Assembly: GCF_000374465.1 (NCBI RefSeq)
Contig: NZ_KB894531.1
Span: 186,001-250,000, forward strand
Length of the DNA stretch: 64,000 bases
Direction: 5' to 3'
Source: Ahrensia kielensis DSM 5890
Lineage (GTDB): Bacteria > Pseudomonadota > Alphaproteobacteria > Rhizobiales > Rhizobiaceae
The notes under the pieces are model-generated. The model had not been told where the DNA came from, made no database searches, and saw nothing but the letters and a program-made list of their open reading frames with translations. Made by a program: the position numbers and the translations under genes. Shown in pieces: positions 1-10,582 of the stretch. Every line of letters begins with the position of its first letter. Position 1 is the first letter of the stretch.

Positions 1-132
1 TGCACTAAGGCACCTTCGATACAAGTGCAGCATCAGGGTTGTTTTTCCAGAGCCCGCTTCGCCTTTAATCAAAACACCTTTTGCATCAATATCAATCAGA
101 TTGGCATGAATGTTGTTTGGTGAAGTAATCAA
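1..132 (-). CDS. hprK: HPr kinase/phosphorylase, 5' end only
   Basis: Only the first 44 codons are in the window; the gene runs off the left edge. HprK phosphorylates a serine of HPr in the phosphotransferase regulatory system of alphaproteobacteria. The visible protein contains a P-loop, GEAGSGKTT, at about residues 24-32, preceded by NIHANLIDIDAKGVLIKG, which matches the short rhizobial HprK form without the N-terminal domain of Gram-positive enzymes. The only usable start codon between the in-frame stop (shared with the chvG stop) and the conserved region is TTG at 132-130. It lies 9 nt after the chvG stop, so the gene is cotranscribed with chvG and probably translationally coupled. The chvI-chvG-hprK order is the usual one in Rhizobiales. 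Start assigned by exclusion; no good ribosome-binding site is visible. Confidence 0.8.
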   Translation of the reverse strand, partial: MITSPNNIHANLIDIDAKGVLIKGEAGSGKTTLMLHLYRRCLSA

Positions 133-141
133 CGGTACGGC

Positions 142-1917
142 CTATTCACACGGCAAGCAAAGGATGAAGCGAGCACCGCCGAATTCATCTATGTCGGTAT
201 TTGATTCAATATTTTCAGCAATTAATGTGCCGCCATGCGCTTCGACAATTTGGCGCGATATCGACAGCCCAAGGCCGGAATTTTTGCCAAACTCTTCAGC
301 GCCGGGGCGATCGGTATAAAACCGCTTGAAAATCGTTTCTATATTTTCAACCCTTATGCCCGGTCCATTGTCCTCAACGCGTACTTCGATGTGATCTTTC
401 TTATGCGCAAGGTAAACTTTGATTTCGCCACCCTTTTTAGGAATGAAGCTTCGCGCATTTTCGATTAAATTGGTAACGACCTGACCGAGGCGCGATTCAT
501 TACCGGGCACCGTGTAGCTGCTTGTGCCCGCTGGGAGTTTGGTAATATTTAGCTCGACATTTAATTCGCCCAGATGCCCCTGATTAAATATGGACACCAT
601 ATTTTTAAGCAGCGCTTCAAGATCAACGGGCTGTGCATCTTCGCGCACAAGTTCAGCATCAAGGCGCGATGCGTTCGAAATATCCGTAATCAATCGGTCA
701 AGGCGGCGCACATCATGTTCGATGACACCCAGCAGCCGGTCCCGCATTTCGTCTTTTTTCACCATCGGCAATGTTTCCACAGCACTACGCAATGATGTCA
801 GCGGGTTTTTAAGCTCGTGGCTCACATCTGCTGCAAAGCTCTCAATAGCATCAATTCGGCCATAAAGTGATTGCGTCATATCGCGCAACGCAACAGACAG
901 ATTGCCAATCTCATCTTGGCGATCAGAAAAGTCAGGAATTTCTTCGCGTGCTTTAATTGACTTTCGAACGCGTACGGCACCGGCAGACAAGCGGCGCAAA
1001 GGATTGGCAATTGTGCTGGCAAGCAGCATCGACAAAATAACGTTCACCATCACAGCTACAGCAAAAACACGGTACATGGCTTCGCGTTCCGCGGTAACAA
1101 TTTTATCAATGTCTCCGCCTTGCGTTGATAATTGCAAAACACCAAGAACAGCGCGAAAACGCTGCACTGGCACAGCAACCGAAACAATCATCTCACCTTG
1201 CTCAGAAACGCGGACGATTTGGCTACGGCCACCTGACAATGCGCCCATCACTTCTGGATAGAGTGCACCTGTGCCGCCCGGCTGTTCGCGGTAAACTGGT
1301 AAATCACGGCGGACAAAAAAGCCTCCGAAATAGTTTTTCACGCGGTCTAAAATTGACAATTCAGGCGCATCAATCGGATCAAGCTCATAGCGTAAAATCT
1401 GCCCACGGGAATAAAGGTGGCGCGAATCCAAAATCAAATTGGCATCGCGGTCATAAATACGGGCACGGGTACGGGTTGGAGAAATCAGACGACGTAAGAC
1501 GGGCGCAACACGTTCGGGGTTGATCGGAAAATCAAGATTCTCAAGACCATCGACCTTAGGGACGATGCTTTCACCTGCTTCAAGTTCCAATAGCATTTCA
1601 GGATCAATAAGAATTGCATTGGTTTCAACGCTTGCAGAAGCTGCAATTGCGCCGGAAATAATTTCGCCTTGCGTCATCAGGCTTTCAACACGCGCATCAA
1701 TGAGCCCGTCGCGAAACTGATTGAGATACAAAATGCCTGACATCAACAAAACCAGCGCGGCCAGATTTAAAATCAGAATACGCCGTGTGATGCTGGAAAA
1801 GAATAAATGACCAAACATGCGGCGCATTGGCCGCAATATTGGCGCAAAAAAGCTGCGCAGCGGACTAATGCCACTGCGCTTTTTCACTGTTGGATTATGA
1901 TCTGTATCAACAGACAT
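142..1917 (-). CDS. chvG: Sensor histidine kinase ChvG/BvrS/ExoS
   Basis: Membrane sensor kinase of the ChvG-ChvI system that controls envelope and acid-stress responses and, in pathogens and symbionts, host interaction. The 591-residue protein has a first membrane segment at about 46-66, a periplasmic sensing region of about 215 residues, a second membrane segment at about 283-303, a HAMP linker, the phospho-acceptor box FAADVSHELKNPLTSLRS with the histidine at 367, and a C-terminal ATPase with N and G boxes (DNGPGI, GLGLSISRQIVEAHGG). It follows chvI by 43 nt on the same strand and precedes hprK by 9 nt. Length and order match the rhizobial family. Nothing is missing. Confidence 0.93.
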   Translation of the reverse strand: MSVDTDHNPTVKKRSGISPLRSFFAPILRPMRRMFGHLFFSSITRRILILNLAALVLLMSGILYLNQFRDGLIDARVESLMTQGEIISGAIAASASVETNAILIDPEMLLELEAGESIVPKVDGLENLDFPINPERVAPVLRRLISPTRTRARIYDRDANLILDSRHLYSRGQILRYELDPIDAPELSILDRVKNYFGGFFVRRDLPVYREQPGGTGALYPEVMGALSGGRSQIVRVSEQGEMIVSVAVPVQRFRAVLGVLQLSTQGGDIDKIVTAEREAMYRVFAVAVMVNVILSMLLASTIANPLRRLSAGAVRVRKSIKAREEIPDFSDRQDEIGNLSVALRDMTQSLYGRIDAIESFAADVSHELKNPLTSLRSAVETLPMVKKDEMRDRLLGVIEHDVRRLDRLITDISNASRLDAELVREDAQPVDLEALLKNMVSIFNQGHLGELNVELNITKLPAGTSSYTVPGNESRLGQVVTNLIENARSFIPKKGGEIKVYLAHKKDHIEVRVEDNGPGIRVENIETIFKRFYTDRPGAEEFGKNSGLGLSISRQIVEAHGGTLIAENIESNTDIDEFGGARFILCLPCE

Positions 1918-1960
1918 CCATTCTCCAAGACCAATCTCTCATTGAAAGATGATCTACCGG

Positions 1961-2692
1961 TTAGGCAGCCGCCTCTCGAAAACGATAACCCACACCATAA
2001 AGTGTTTCTATCATTTCGAAATCATCATCTACCTGTTTGAATTTCTTACGCAGGCGCTTGATGTGGCTGTCGATCGTCCGGTCATCAACATAAACCTGAT
2101 CATCATAAGCTGCATCCATCAAGGCATCACGGCTTTTCACAACGCCTGGACGCTGGGCCAGCGCAAACAGAATAAGAAATTCTGTCACCGTTAATGTGAC
2201 CGGTTTTTCTTTCCACTCACATGTGTGGCGTTCCTGATCAAGAACCAGATGCCCACGCACCAAGCTTTGTGCGCCGCTTGTTTCGCCCGGCTTTAACTGA
2301 ACCTCGCGCGCAGCGGACCTGCGAAGGATCGCTTTGACGCGCTCAATGAGCAAACGCTGTGAGAACGGTTTTGTAATGAAATCATCCGCGCCCATCTTCA
2401 AGCCGAACAATTCATCAATCTCATCGTCTTTCGATGTCAGAAAAATGACGGGTATGTCAGACTTTTGACGCAAGCGTCGTAGCAATTCCATACCGTCCAT
2501 GCGCGGCATCTTTATATCAAAGATTGCCAAGTTCGGTGGTTTTGCCAACAAGCCTTCAAGCGCAGATGCGCCATCGGTATAAGTTTCCACGCGGTAGCTC
2601 TCGGCTTCCAACGCGATTGAAACCGAGGTTAAAATATTGCGGTCATCATCGACCAACGCAATCGTCTGCACTGGATAGTTCTCCCCAACCAT
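1961..2692 (-). CDS. chvI: Response regulator ChvI/BvrR, OmpR family
   Basis: DNA-binding partner of ChvG. The receiver domain occupies about residues 9-125 with the acidic pocket IALVDDDRN, the phospho-acceptor Asp59 in [13 protein letters not shown], and the switch lysine in [11 protein letters not shown] winged-helix effector domain follows (about 145-240), ending in [19 protein letters not shown] and YGVGYRF, typical of OmpR/PhoB regulators. First gene of the leftward chvI-chvG-hprK operon and divergent from pckA, an arrangement conserved in Rhizobiales. The start at [17 protein letters not shown] gives 243 residues, the usual length. Confidence 0.94.
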   Translation of the reverse strand: MVGENYPVQTIALVDDDRNILTSVSIALEAESYRVETYTDGASALEGLLAKPPNLAIFDIKMPRMDGMELLRRLRQKSDIPVIFLTSKDDEIDELFGLKMGADDFITKPFSQRLLIERVKAILRRSAAREVQLKPGETSGAQSLVRGHLVLDQERHTCEWKEKPVTLTVTEFLILFALAQRPGVVKSRDALMDAAYDDQVYVDDRTIDSHIKRLRKKFKQVDDDFEMIETLYGVGYRFREAAA

Positions 2693-3057
2693 GGAGCGTT
2701 ATCCCTTCACTCAATGAATTAGTCACTGTGGGGGGTAAGACGCTCAAACTCCGTTCAAATTGTGGCACACATAAAAATCGATGTCATGCAATACAACCTT
2801 TCATTGCGCATCATTTTATAAAGCGCGTTATTTTCTGGGATAGTCGCAAATTTTTGCTTGCGTTAAAAAACATGCTTAACGTTACGGTAATTTCAACAAA
2901 TTTTAAACGATTGAAACGATTTTTAAATTTTTAAACCGATTAAACATTTGAGATAATTCGCTAATTCTGTTTGGAACGACAAATCGCTCGCAATGATGCG
3001 CAGCGCACTGCTTTTTTTAAAAAGCATATTTGAAATGAAAAATTGATCGGTGCGATT
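2693..3057. promoter_or_regulatory. Divergent chvI / pckA promoter region
   Basis: About 365 bases with no credible gene, between the divergent chvI and pckA. It is strongly AT-rich from about 2860. Visible structure: two direct copies of AAACGATT at 2905-2912 and 2914-2921, spaced 9 bases apart, with a related AAACCGATT at 2933-2941, all within T/A runs. A palindrome TGCTTTTTTTAAAAAGCA lies at 3009-3026, about 30 bases before the pckA start. I cannot assign promoter boxes with confidence. The repeats could be binding sites for ChvI or another regulator; that is inference. Confidence 0.45.
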
Positions 3058-4668
3058 ATGAAGACTCAAGGCATATTCAATAAAAGCCACAGCTTGGAAA
3101 AAAATGGGATAACAGGCGCTTCTGTATCTTATTACAACCTAACTGAAGCTGCGCTTTACGAATATGCTATCCGCCGCGGTGAAGCTGAAATCTCGGCACA
3201 TGGTGCTCTGGTTGCCAAAACGGGCGAACATACAGGTCGTTCTGCCAAGGATAAGTTCATTGTTAAAGACGGCATTGTTGATGATGCCATTTGGTGGGAC
3301 AATAACAAACCCATGACACCTGAAGCGTTTGAGACGCTTTACAAGGACATGATTGCGCATACGCAAAATGCAGAACTTTTTGTTCAAGATCTCATCGGCG
3401 GTGCCGATGATGAGCACAACATCAAAGCACGCGTCATTACAGAACATGCATGGCATTCTTTGTTTATCCGCAATTTGCTAATCCGTCCGGACCGCAAAAC
3501 ATTGCCTGACTTTGTGTCAGAAATGACAATTCTTGATCTGCCGTCATTCCGCGCAAATCCTGAAAAGCACGGATGCCGTTCTGAGACAGTTATCGCGATT
3601 GATTTCACACGCATGATCGTTTTGATCGGCGGCACATCTTATGCTGGCGAAATCAAGAAGTCTGTTTTCACCGCGCTCAACTATTTGCTGCCTGCAAAAG
3701 ACGTCATGCCGATGCATTGTTCGGCGAACGTTTCCAATGATGGCGATGCTGCTGTTTTCTTTGGCCTGTCCGGTACTGGCAAAACAACGCTTTCAGCTGA
3801 TCCAGCACGCACATTGATTGGCGATGATGAGCATGGTTGGGGGCCAAACGGTATTTTCAACTTTGAAGGTGGCTGTTACGCAAAAGCTATTCGCCTTTCA
3901 GAAGAGGCCGAGCCTGAAATTTTCTCGACAACACGTCGCTTCGGCACGGTCATGGAAAATGTTGTGCTTGACGAAAATCGTGTACCAGATTTTGACGATG
4001 GCTCTTTGGCTGAAAACTCACGCATTGCTTACCCGCTCGATTTCATTCCCAATGCAAGTGCAAGCGGCAAAGCGGGCAACCCGAAGAACATCATCATGCT
4101 GACCGCAGATGCTTTCGGCGTGATGCCGCCAATTGCAAAACTAACGCCAGCGCAAGCGATGTACCACTTCCTATCAGGCTACACAGCAAAAGTAGCTGGA
4201 ACAGAAAAAGGTGTGACAGAACCTGAAGCAACATTTTCAACCTGCTTTGGTGCGCCGTTTATGCCGCGTCACCCTTCAGCTTATGGTAATTTGCTGCGTC
4301 AATTAATTGCCGATAACGGCGTTAATTGCTGGTTGGTCAATACAGGCTGGACGGGCGGTGCTTATGGCGTTGGCAATCGCATGCCAATTAAAGCAACGCG
4401 TACTTTGCTCGCTGCTGCATTGGACGGTAATCTCGACGATGTTGAAATGCGGATTGATCAAAATTTCGGTTTTGCAGTTCCTGTCGCTGTTGAGGGCGTT
4501 GATAGCAAAATCCTCAATCCTCGTGAAACATGGGCAGACAAACCAGCCTATGACGAGCAGGCGGCTAAACTCGCAAATATGTTCCGCGATAATTTTGAAA
4601 AATTCGCTGACCATGTCGATATTGAAGTCAATGATGCTGCGCCTCGATTTCTCCAAGCTGCAGAATAA
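3058..4668 (+). CDS. pckA: Phosphoenolpyruvate carboxykinase (ATP)
   Basis: Converts oxaloacetate and ATP to phosphoenolpyruvate, CO2 and ADP, the first step of gluconeogenesis from dicarboxylates, in the cytoplasm. The kinase-1a P-loop [14 protein letters not shown] is at about residue 236, preceded by the catalytic-region MHCSANV and followed by GDDEHGW, with the substrate-binding RVGEHTGRS-type motif as [14 protein letters not shown] near the N-terminus. I chose the ATG at 3058 (536 residues) over an in-frame TTG 15 bases upstream because 536 is the usual rhizobial length. Divergent from chvI. A hairpin terminator follows at 4693. Confidence 0.95.
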   Translation: MKTQGIFNKSHSLEKNGITGASVSYYNLTEAALYEYAIRRGEAEISAHGALVAKTGEHTGRSAKDKFIVKDGIVDDAIWWDNNKPMTPEAFETLYKDMIAHTQNAELFVQDLIGGADDEHNIKARVITEHAWHSLFIRNLLIRPDRKTLPDFVSEMTILDLPSFRANPEKHGCRSETVIAIDFTRMIVLIGGTSYAGEIKKSVFTALNYLLPAKDVMPMHCSANVSNDGDAAVFFGLSGTGKTTLSADPARTLIGDDEHGWGPNGIFNFEGGCYAKAIRLSEEAEPEIFSTTRRFGTVMENVVLDENRVPDFDDGSLAENSRIAYPLDFIPNASASGKAGNPKNIIMLTADAFGVMPPIAKLTPAQAMYHFLSGYTAKVAGTEKGVTEPEATFSTCFGAPFMPRHPSAYGNLLRQLIADNGVNCWLVNTGWTGGAYGVGNRMPIKATRTLLAAALDGNLDDVEMRIDQNFGFAVPVAVEGVDSKILNPRETWADKPAYDEQAAKLANMFRDNFEKFADHVDIEVNDAAPRFLQAAE

Positions 4669-4692
4669 TTAAACAATAAAATCACAAAGCCG

Positions 4693-4723
4693 AAGGCGGT
4701 GCAGCAATGCGCCGCCTTTCTTG
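4693..4723 (+). terminator. Intrinsic terminator after pckA
   Basis: Inverted repeat AAGGCGG (4693-4699) / CCGCCTT (4712-4718) with a 12-base loop, followed by TCTTGTATTTT. It sits 25 bases after the pckA stop and before the next gene start at 4755. Confidence 0.7.
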
Positions 4724-4754
4724 TATTTTGGAAAAGCTTGCGCAATATAGGCGT

Positions 4755-5444
4755 ATGTCCGACACATTACATTCCATTGATCTCAATTTTTCATCGCTTG
4801 ATGTTGATGAAATGCGCACGCGAAGCCAAGCTTTTGCGCAGGACCTTGCGCGTCGCAGAACAGTTCGCGATTATGCGCCAGAACCCGTCGAGCGCGACAT
4901 TATAGAAAATTGCATTCGTACAGCTGGCAGCGCACCATCGGGCGCAAATCAGCAGCCTTGGCACTTTGTTGCCATTAGCGATCCAGAGATCAAAAGCGCT
5001 ATTCGAGAAGCTGCCGAAGAAGAAGAACGCGCATTTTATGCAGGGCGCGCTGGCGAAGAGTGGCTGGGTGCCCTTGCTCATTTAGGCACCGATGACAACA
5101 AACCGTTTCTTGAAATTGCGCCTTGGTTGATCGCGATATTTGCTGAACGCTACTCCGTTGATGATGCGGGCAATCGCACAAAAAATTACTATGTGCCTGA
5201 ATCCGTTGGCATTGCGACTGGGTTTCTGATTGCTGCTCTTCATCAGGCAGGTCTGGCAACATTAACCCATACACCTGCGCCCATGAGCTTTTTGTCCAAG
5301 GTTTGCAAAAGGCCGGATAATGAAAAACCGGTTATATTGTTGGTTGTTGGCTATCCCGCTAAAAATGCGCGCGTGCCAGATATTCAGCGCAAGCCGCTTG
5401 AGCAAATCACAACATGGCTGGAAGCTGACGGCGAACAAAGATGA
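4755..5444 (+). CDS. Nitroreductase-family protein, iodotyrosine deiodinase-like
   Basis: FMN-dependent oxidoreductase of the nitroreductase fold. The sequence [20 protein letters not shown] and then [41 protein letters not shown] and [12 protein letters not shown] is the pattern of the bacterial branch related to iodotyrosine deiodinase (IYD/HUB), not of BluB. The physiological substrate in bacteria is not established; reductive dehalogenation of halotyrosines is known for some members. I start at ATG 4755 (229 residues) because the upstream in-frame ATG at 4707 lies inside the pckA terminator. The stop overlaps the arfB start (ATGA), so the two are translationally coupled. Confidence 0.8.
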   Translation: MSDTLHSIDLNFSSLDVDEMRTRSQAFAQDLARRRTVRDYAPEPVERDIIENCIRTAGSAPSGANQQPWHFVAISDPEIKSAIREAAEEEERAFYAGRAGEEWLGALAHLGTDDNKPFLEIAPWLIAIFAERYSVDDAGNRTKNYYVPESVGIATGFLIAALHQAGLATLTHTPAPMSFLSKVCKRPDNEKPVILLVVGYPAKNARVPDIQRKPLEQITTWLEADGEQR

Positions 5445-5884
5445 GTGTCAGCGATCTTGAGGTAAAGCCAAACAAGACCCTTCCTGGTTGGTCTATGACG
5501 GAGAGCTTTGTTCTTGCGGGCGGACCAGGCGGGCAAAATGTCAATAAAGTCTCGACCGCCGTTCAATTGCGATTTAATGCCGTTGCGGTTCAAAATCTTT
5601 TTACCGATCGCCAATATCATCAACTGATAAAGCTGGCGGGCAGCAAAGCAACCAAGAGCGGTGAAATTCTTATCGAGGCTTCCAAATTTCGCTCGCAAGA
5701 TAGAAACCGCGAAGATGCACGTGAACGTCTTAAAGAACTTGTGCTCAAAGCGCTTGAGCCACCACCGCCGCCGCGCAAGAAAACACGGCCCACACGCGGC
5801 TCTGTCGAAAGACGTCTAAAATCAAAGGCGGGGCGCAGCCAGATCAAGAAAAACCGTGGTTCTGTTTCTTCTGATGATTCCTAG
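5441..5884 (+). CDS. arfB: Peptidyl-tRNA hydrolase ArfB, ribosome rescue
   Basis: Release-factor homologue that frees peptidyl-tRNA from ribosomes stalled on mRNA lacking a stop codon. The catalytic GGQ lies at residues 30-32 within [21 protein letters not shown]. The protein is only 147 residues, without codon-recognition domains, and ends in a basic tail from about residue 103 ([12 protein letters not shown], then [17 protein letters not shown]) that inserts into the mRNA entry channel in characterised ArfB. Start overlaps the preceding nitroreductase stop by 4 bases. Complete and typical. Confidence 0.92.
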   Translation: MSVSDLEVKPNKTLPGWSMTESFVLAGGPGGQNVNKVSTAVQLRFNAVAVQNLFTDRQYHQLIKLAGSKATKSGEILIEASKFRSQDRNREDARERLKELVLKALEPPPPPRKKTRPTRGSVERRLKSKAGRSQIKKNRGSVSSDDS

Positions 5885-5921
5885 CTGGAATTTTCTTACA
5901 GCCTAAGAAAGAGAAAGCCAG

Positions 5922-6530
5922 ATGCTTCCCGACGGTGTTCAACATATTGCCATGTGCCTCAATATTGATGAGCAGGTGGCTTTGCTTAAAGATATTCGCA
6001 CCATCGTTGCCAAGGCTCCGCTTTACATTCCGTGCATGCCAAAAACCGGAAAGCCGATGAGCGTGCGGATGACAAATTGTGGGCCGCTTGGCTGGGTAAC
6101 GGATAAGGAAAATGGATATCGCTATCAAGCAACGCATCCCGTCACGCGCAATCCGTGGCCTGCCATGCCTGCGAGCCTAATGGCCCTGTGGCATAAATAT
6201 GCCAATTATCCACATCCGCCCGAAGCTTGTCTCATCAATTTTTATGAGCAAGGCGCAAAGATGGGTCTACACCAAGACAAGGATGAGGCGAATTTCGATG
6301 CGCCTGTTTTGTCGATTTCACTGGGCGATGATTGTTTGTTTCGCGTTGGCGGACCTGAGCGCGGCAGTTCAACAAAATCAATCAGGCTTGCTTCCGGCGA
6401 TGTTATCGTTCTGGGCGGGAAAGGGCGCTTGAACTATCACGGTGTTGACCGAATTTATCCAAACACATCACCTTTGCTCAAGAACGGTGGGCGCATTAAC
6501 CTGACGCTGCGCCGTGTGACACCAGTTTGA
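5922..6530 (+). CDS. alkB: AlkB-type 2-oxoglutarate/Fe(II) dioxygenase, DNA repair
   Basis: Oxidative demethylase that removes alkyl groups such as 1-methyladenine and 3-methylcytosine from DNA or RNA. The iron ligands are visible: His117 and Asp119 in MGLHQDKDE, and His173 in NYHGVDRIYP. The 2-oxoglutarate-binding arginines are in GGRINLTLRRV (191-198). Length 202 is normal. It begins 37 bases after arfB on the same strand and ends 1 base before the convergent coaA stop, so read-through between the two strands is likely unless another terminator exists. Confidence 0.92.
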   Translation: MLPDGVQHIAMCLNIDEQVALLKDIRTIVAKAPLYIPCMPKTGKPMSVRMTNCGPLGWVTDKENGYRYQATHPVTRNPWPAMPASLMALWHKYANYPHPPEACLINFYEQGAKMGLHQDKDEANFDAPVLSISLGDDCLFRVGGPERGSSTKSIRLASGDVIVLGGKGRLNYHGVDRIYPNTSPLLKNGGRINLTLRRVTPV

Positions 6531-6531
6531 A

Positions 6532-7548
6532 TTAAAGCTTTCGTAAAAGCACTGACTCGATGAGATGATCCGAGCCTTTGCGCAAAATTAAATCAGCGCG
6601 TGGGCGCGTTGGTAGAATATTTTCGCGCAGATTTCGCAAGTTGATATTCTGCCAAAGGCCTTCTGCAATCGCGCGCGCACCATCAACTGACATTTTCGCA
6701 TAGCGGTGGAAAAATGATTCAGGGTCCTGAAAAGCTGTGTCGCGAAGCCGCATAAAGCGATCCACATACCAGCGATGGATCAATTCATCATCGGCATCAA
6801 TATAGATCGAGAAATCAAAGAAGTCAGAAACGAACGGCACCGCGCGTCCACCTGCTGGCAATGGGTTCACCTGCAAAACATTGATGCCTTCAAAAATCAA
6901 AATGTCAGGCTGGTTGATAACCTGTTTCTCGTCATCAATTACATCATAGACAAAGTGGGAATAAAGCGGCGCTTCCACATTGGGCGTGCCTGCTTTAATC
7001 GCCGAAAGAAACCGGAGCAGAGCGCCGACATCATAGCTTTCTGGAAAGCCTTTGCGTTCCATCAATCCACGTTCACGCAACATCGCATTCGACATCAAAA
7101 AACCATCGGTCGTAACAAGATCAACTTTTGGGCTGGTGGGCCAGCGGCTTAAAAGCTCTTGTAGAACACGCGCCGTTGTTGATTTTCCAACGGCTACAGA
7201 ACCCGCAATACCAATGATGAAGGGCGTTTTGGTAACGTTTGAAACATTCAAAAAGCGCTTTCGCTGCTCGAATATGGATTGCGAGGCTTCAACATGCGCA
7301 TAAAGCAACCGCGATAAAGACAAATAAATGCGGCGCACTTCTTCAAGATCGACTGGGTCATTGAGCGAGCGCAAGCGGCGAATTTCATCTTCGCTTAAAG
7401 TCAGCTTGGTATTTGCCCGCAGACCTGCCCATTGATCGGCTGAAAACAGCCTATAGGGCGACCATTCTTCACCAGTGAGCTGATCAATGACTTGTTCATC
7501 AAGTGCGCGCTGCGAAACGGCGCTAAATTTTCCGACCTTCTGGTCCAT
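6532..7548 (-). CDS. coaA: Pantothenate kinase, type I
   Basis: Phosphorylates pantothenate with ATP, the first and regulated step of coenzyme A synthesis. The P-loop [12 protein letters not shown] is at about residues 113-124, followed by [11 protein letters not shown] and [14 protein letters not shown], signatures of the bacterial type I enzyme. The protein is 338 residues, slightly longer than the E. coli enzyme, as usual in Rhizobiales. It follows hisE by 28 bases in the same direction, so it is probably the last gene of the his operon; the gap contains a small hairpin, ATGGCG/CGCCAT at 7563-7577. Confidence 0.95.
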   Translation of the reverse strand: MDQKVGKFSAVSQRALDEQVIDQLTGEEWSPYRLFSADQWAGLRANTKLTLSEDEIRRLRSLNDPVDLEEVRRIYLSLSRLLYAHVEASQSIFEQRKRFLNVSNVTKTPFIIGIAGSVAVGKSTTARVLQELLSRWPTSPKVDLVTTDGFLMSNAMLRERGLMERKGFPESYDVGALLRFLSAIKAGTPNVEAPLYSHFVYDVIDDEKQVINQPDILIFEGINVLQVNPLPAGGRAVPFVSDFFDFSIYIDADDELIHRWYVDRFMRLRDTAFQDPESFFHRYAKMSVDGARAIAEGLWQNINLRNLRENILPTRPRADLILRKGSDHLIESVLLRKL

Positions 7549-7576
7549 TTTTTTACCAGTCTATGGCGAGGCGCCA

Positions 7577-7897
7577 TTATTGCGGTCGGGATGCCTTTTC
7601 CACGATTCCGCTTTGCTGCGTACGCCTTGCCAATTCATCAAGGACAGCATCGATTTTAACGCCGCGAACGTGAAGCACAACTAATAAATGATAAAGCAAA
7701 TCAGCACTTTCACCGATTAAATCAGTATCGGTCTCTTTCAAGGCCGCAATTACTGTCTCAAATGCTTCTTCGCCAAACTTCTTGGATGCTTTTTCAACAC
7801 CGCCCGAAACCAGTTTCGCAGTCCATGAAGAACCATCGGTTACATCGGCGCGTGACGCGATGATTTTTTCCAAATCTTGTAGTGAGAATTTGCTCAT
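7577..7897 (-). CDS. hisE: Phosphoribosyl-ATP pyrophosphatase
   Basis: Hydrolyses PR-ATP to PR-AMP in histidine synthesis. This is a stand-alone HisE of 106 residues, not fused to HisI. Typical motifs are [30 protein letters not shown] and [14 protein letters not shown], which carry the acidic metal-binding residues of the MazG-like fold. The ATG overlaps the hisF stop by 4 bases, indicating translational coupling. Confidence 0.95.
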   Translation of the reverse strand: MSKFSLQDLEKIIASRADVTDGSSWTAKLVSGGVEKASKKFGEEAFETVIAALKETDTDLIGESADLLYHLLVVLHVRGVKIDAVLDELARRTQQSGIVEKASRPQ

Positions 7898-8685
7898 TGT
7901 GACACCACCGGATCAAGCCTGACATTCACACCAGCATTAGCCATAAATTCTTTGGCCTCTTGAATAGTGTATGTTCCAAAATGGAAAATTGACGCGGCAA
8001 GAACGCCCGTTGCATGACCTTCACGCACACCATCGACCAAATGCTGCAATTCGCCAACTCCGCCCGATGCAATCACCGGCACACGAACAGCATCGGCAAC
8101 AGCGCGGGTTAATGGCAAATTATAGCCAATTTTTGTGCCGTCGCGGTCCATCGATGTTAGTAAAATTTCACCCGCACCCAAATCCGTAACCTTGCGCGCA
8201 AATTCAACCGCATCAATGCCCGTTGCGGTTCGTCCGCCATGGGTGAAAATTTCCCAGCGCGGCTCTTCGCCTTCGCCGTGAACAGCTTTGGCATCGATGG
8301 CGACAACGATGCACTGATTGCCAAACTTATCGGCAGCTTCAGCCACCAGTTCTGGCCTCATCACCGCAGCTGTGTTGATCGAAACTTTATCAGCGCCTGC
8401 CAAAAGCAGTTTGCGAACATCTTCAACCGCACGCACACCGCCGCCAACCGTCAGCGGCATAAAGCATTGCTCGGCTGTGCGTGAAATGACATCGTAAATT
8501 GTTTCGCGGTTGTCAGACGATGCCGTGATGTCGAGAAAACACAGCTCGTCCGCACCAGCAGCATCATAGGCTTTTGCCGCTTCTACTGGATCGCCTGCGT
8601 CAATCAAATCAACAAAGTTGACACCCTTAACGACACGCCCGTCTTTCACATCAAGACAGGGTATTATGCGAGATTTCAGGCTCAA
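7894..8685 (-). CDS. hisF: Imidazole glycerol phosphate synthase, cyclase subunit
   Basis: TIM-barrel subunit of the HisHF complex; uses ammonia from HisH to form imidazole glycerol phosphate and AICAR from PRFAR. It starts [24 protein letters not shown], with the catalytic aspartates in PCLDVKDG (about Asp11) and in [15 protein letters not shown] (about Asp133). Phosphate-binding GGGVR and SGGVG loops are present. 263 residues. Start overlaps the hisA stop by 4 bases. Confidence 0.97.
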   Translation of the reverse strand: MSLKSRIIPCLDVKDGRVVKGVNFVDLIDAGDPVEAAKAYDAAGADELCFLDITASSDNRETIYDVISRTAEQCFMPLTVGGGVRAVEDVRKLLLAGADKVSINTAAVMRPELVAEAADKFGNQCIVVAIDAKAVHGEGEEPRWEIFTHGGRTATGIDAVEFARKVTDLGAGEILLTSMDRDGTKIGYNLPLTRAVADAVRVPVIASGGVGELQHLVDGVREGHATGVLAASIFHFGTYTIQEAKEFMANAGVNVRLDPVVSQ

Positions 8686-9437
8686 AGTTCCGACCCCTTA
8701 CCTTCACCGCGCAAAACCTGAAGCGCTTCGGCCGGATCAATACGGCCATCATAAAGCGCGCGGCCAGAAATAGCTCCTTCCAGCTTAACCGCATCCGGCA
8801 TTGTCATACGCACAATATCAGCCATTGAGGCCAAACCGCCCGACGCAATCACAGGAATTGAAACATGATCGGCAAGGCCAATCGTTGATTCCCAATTTAT
8901 ACCCGTCAGCACACCATCGCGGTCGATATCCGTATAAATGATCGCAGCAACGCCGGCACCTTCAAAGCGTTCAGCCATTTCCATAATGCCAAGTTCAGAC
9001 GCTTCGGCCCAACCTTCGACAGCAACCTTGCCGCCTTTAGCATCAATACCGACCGCGACTTTGCCCGGAAATCTTCTGCAAGCTTCAATCACCAGATCAG
9101 GGTCGCGGACTGCAATTGTTCCCAAAATAACGCGTGAAAGGCCTTTTGACAGCCAGTTTTCAATATGATCGAGCGTTCTGATACCGCCGCCAAGCTGAAC
9201 TGGATTTTTTGTCGCCTTTAAAATTTCTTCAACCGCAGTGCCATTGACGCTTTGGCCTTCAAATGCACCGTTCAGATCAACGACATGGAGCCACTCAAAG
9301 CCTGCACTTTCAAATTCAGCTGCTTGCGCCGCAGGGCTGTCATTATAGATCGTTGCCTGATCCATATCACCGAGCTTCAAGCGCACGCATTGTCCGTCTT
9401 TTAAGTCAATCGCTGGAAAAAGTATCTTACGCGCCAT
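8682..9437 (-). CDS. hisA: ProFAR isomerase
   Basis: Isomerises ProFAR to PRFAR by an Amadori rearrangement, using the same half-barrel-duplicated TIM fold as HisF. Begins [21 protein letters not shown] with the catalytic base Asp in AIDLKDG and the acid Asp in [14 protein letters not shown]. Phosphate loops LGGGIRT and ASGGLAS are intact. 251 residues, slightly longer than average with a short tail. Three bases after hisH and overlapping hisF by 4. Confidence 0.97.
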   Translation of the reverse strand: MARKILFPAIDLKDGQCVRLKLGDMDQATIYNDSPAAQAAEFESAGFEWLHVVDLNGAFEGQSVNGTAVEEILKATKNPVQLGGGIRTLDHIENWLSKGLSRVILGTIAVRDPDLVIEACRRFPGKVAVGIDAKGGKVAVEGWAEASELGIMEMAERFEGAGVAAIIYTDIDRDGVLTGINWESTIGLADHVSIPVIASGGLASMADIVRMTMPDAVKLEGAISGRALYDGRIDPAEALQVLRGEGKGSEL

Positions 9438-9440
9438 AAA

Positions 9441-10091
9441 TCAAGGCTTCCATTTTAGAAAATTAGCGATCAAAGCCAGCCCCAAAAGTTGGCTTTTTTC
9501 AGGATGGAACTGCGTGCCAAACATATTGTCTCGCACGACTGCGGCTGTGATCGGTCCGCCATAATCAGCCGTTGCAATCACATCTTCTTTGTTAGCGGCA
9601 GCCAAATGATAGGAATGTACAAAATAAGCATGCAAACCATCGGTGCCAGTATGGATACCGTCAAACAGAGCATGTTCGCCTGTCAAATTGATCGTGTTCC
9701 AGCCAATCTGGGGAATGCGTAAATCTGCATCGTCAGGCGTCATTTCTTTCACATCGCCTTTGATCCAGTCAAAGCCATATGTGGTTGTTTTTTCCAACCC
9801 GCGTGTGGCCATTAATTGCATGCCAACACAGATGCCAAAAAACGGACGCGCTTTGTGAATGACGGCTGTATCTATTGCATCGCGCATGCCGGGCACTGCG
9901 GCAAGGCCTGCTGCGCAATCGGCATAAGCGCCAACACCTGGCAGCACAACGCGGTCTGCGGTGGCCACAATATCGGCATCATTGGTTAGAATAATATCCG
10001 CGTCGATTTGTGCTTCACGCGCAGCGCGTTCAAAACTTTTGGTCGCGGAACGTAAATTGCCGGACCCATAATCGATGATCGCAACTTGCAT
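9441..10091 (-). CDS. hisH: Imidazole glycerol phosphate synthase, glutaminase subunit
   Basis: Class I glutamine amidotransferase that feeds ammonia to HisF. Catalytic nucleophile Cys88 lies in [12 protein letters not shown]; the His-Glu pair is in TQFHPEKSQ near the C-terminus. N-terminal [12 protein letters not shown] is characteristic. 216 residues, complete. The ATG shares one base with the stop of the upstream DUF2628 gene. Confidence 0.97.
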   Translation of the reverse strand: MQVAIIDYGSGNLRSATKSFERAAREAQIDADIILTNDADIVATADRVVLPGVGAYADCAAGLAAVPGMRDAIDTAVIHKARPFFGICVGMQLMATRGLEKTTTYGFDWIKGDVKEMTPDDADLRIPQIGWNTINLTGEHALFDGIHTGTDGLHAYFVHSYHLAAANKEDVIATADYGGPITAAVVRDNMFGTQFHPEKSQLLGLALIANFLKWKP

Positions 10092-10564
10092 TATTTATTC
10101 CCGTTAAATCCAAAGATGAGATCATCCGCGCCATGCGCATTTCTTGATGTCTCATAAGCTTGCGCATTTTTATAGACAAGTGACGTTTCGCCATTTGTGG
10201 CATGTACCGAAGTAAATTTTAGCTCAGCCTCTTCAAGATTTTGAGCATCTATCACTGCAACCTGCCGATAACCATGGCGCTTAAAAGAAGCAATGCGCCA
10301 AGCAGAACCTTCCAAAGCTACAAAAAGCCCAATTAGAAAATTCAGCGGGCCCACTGCCAAGATGAAACGATGATCGCCTGCAACAAAGACCAAGATTGTC
10401 ATCACACCGATGAAAATGACCGTGGCGAACCAAAGCCTGTGCCAAAGCAACCAGAAAAGCGGAAAGGCCAGTGCGACAATGGAAAAATGATCGCGCACAA
10501 ACTCCGTCCGCTCCGAAAAACGTAAAGGTGCGCCATCATTATGCAGAACAACGAAACTCGTCAT
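10091..10564 (-). CDS. DUF2628 membrane protein in the his operon
   Basis: A 157-residue protein of the DUF2628 family, a small integral membrane protein found in the histidine cluster of many Rhizobiales; no biochemical function is known. Three to four hydrophobic segments are visible between about residues 30 and 105, including [20 protein letters not shown] and [18 protein letters not shown], followed by a soluble, acidic C-terminal part. It overlaps hisH by 1 base and lies 18 bases after hisB, so it is cotranscribed. The link to histidine synthesis may be only positional. Confidence 0.8.
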   Translation of the reverse strand: MTSFVVLHNDGAPLRFSERTEFVRDHFSIVALAFPLFWLLWHRLWFATVIFIGVMTILVFVAGDHRFILAVGPLNFLIGLFVALEGSAWRIASFKRHGYRQVAVIDAQNLEEAELKFTSVHATNGETSLVYKNAQAYETSRNAHGADDLIFGFNGNK

Positions 10565-10582
10565 TTCATGTCCATTTCTAAT

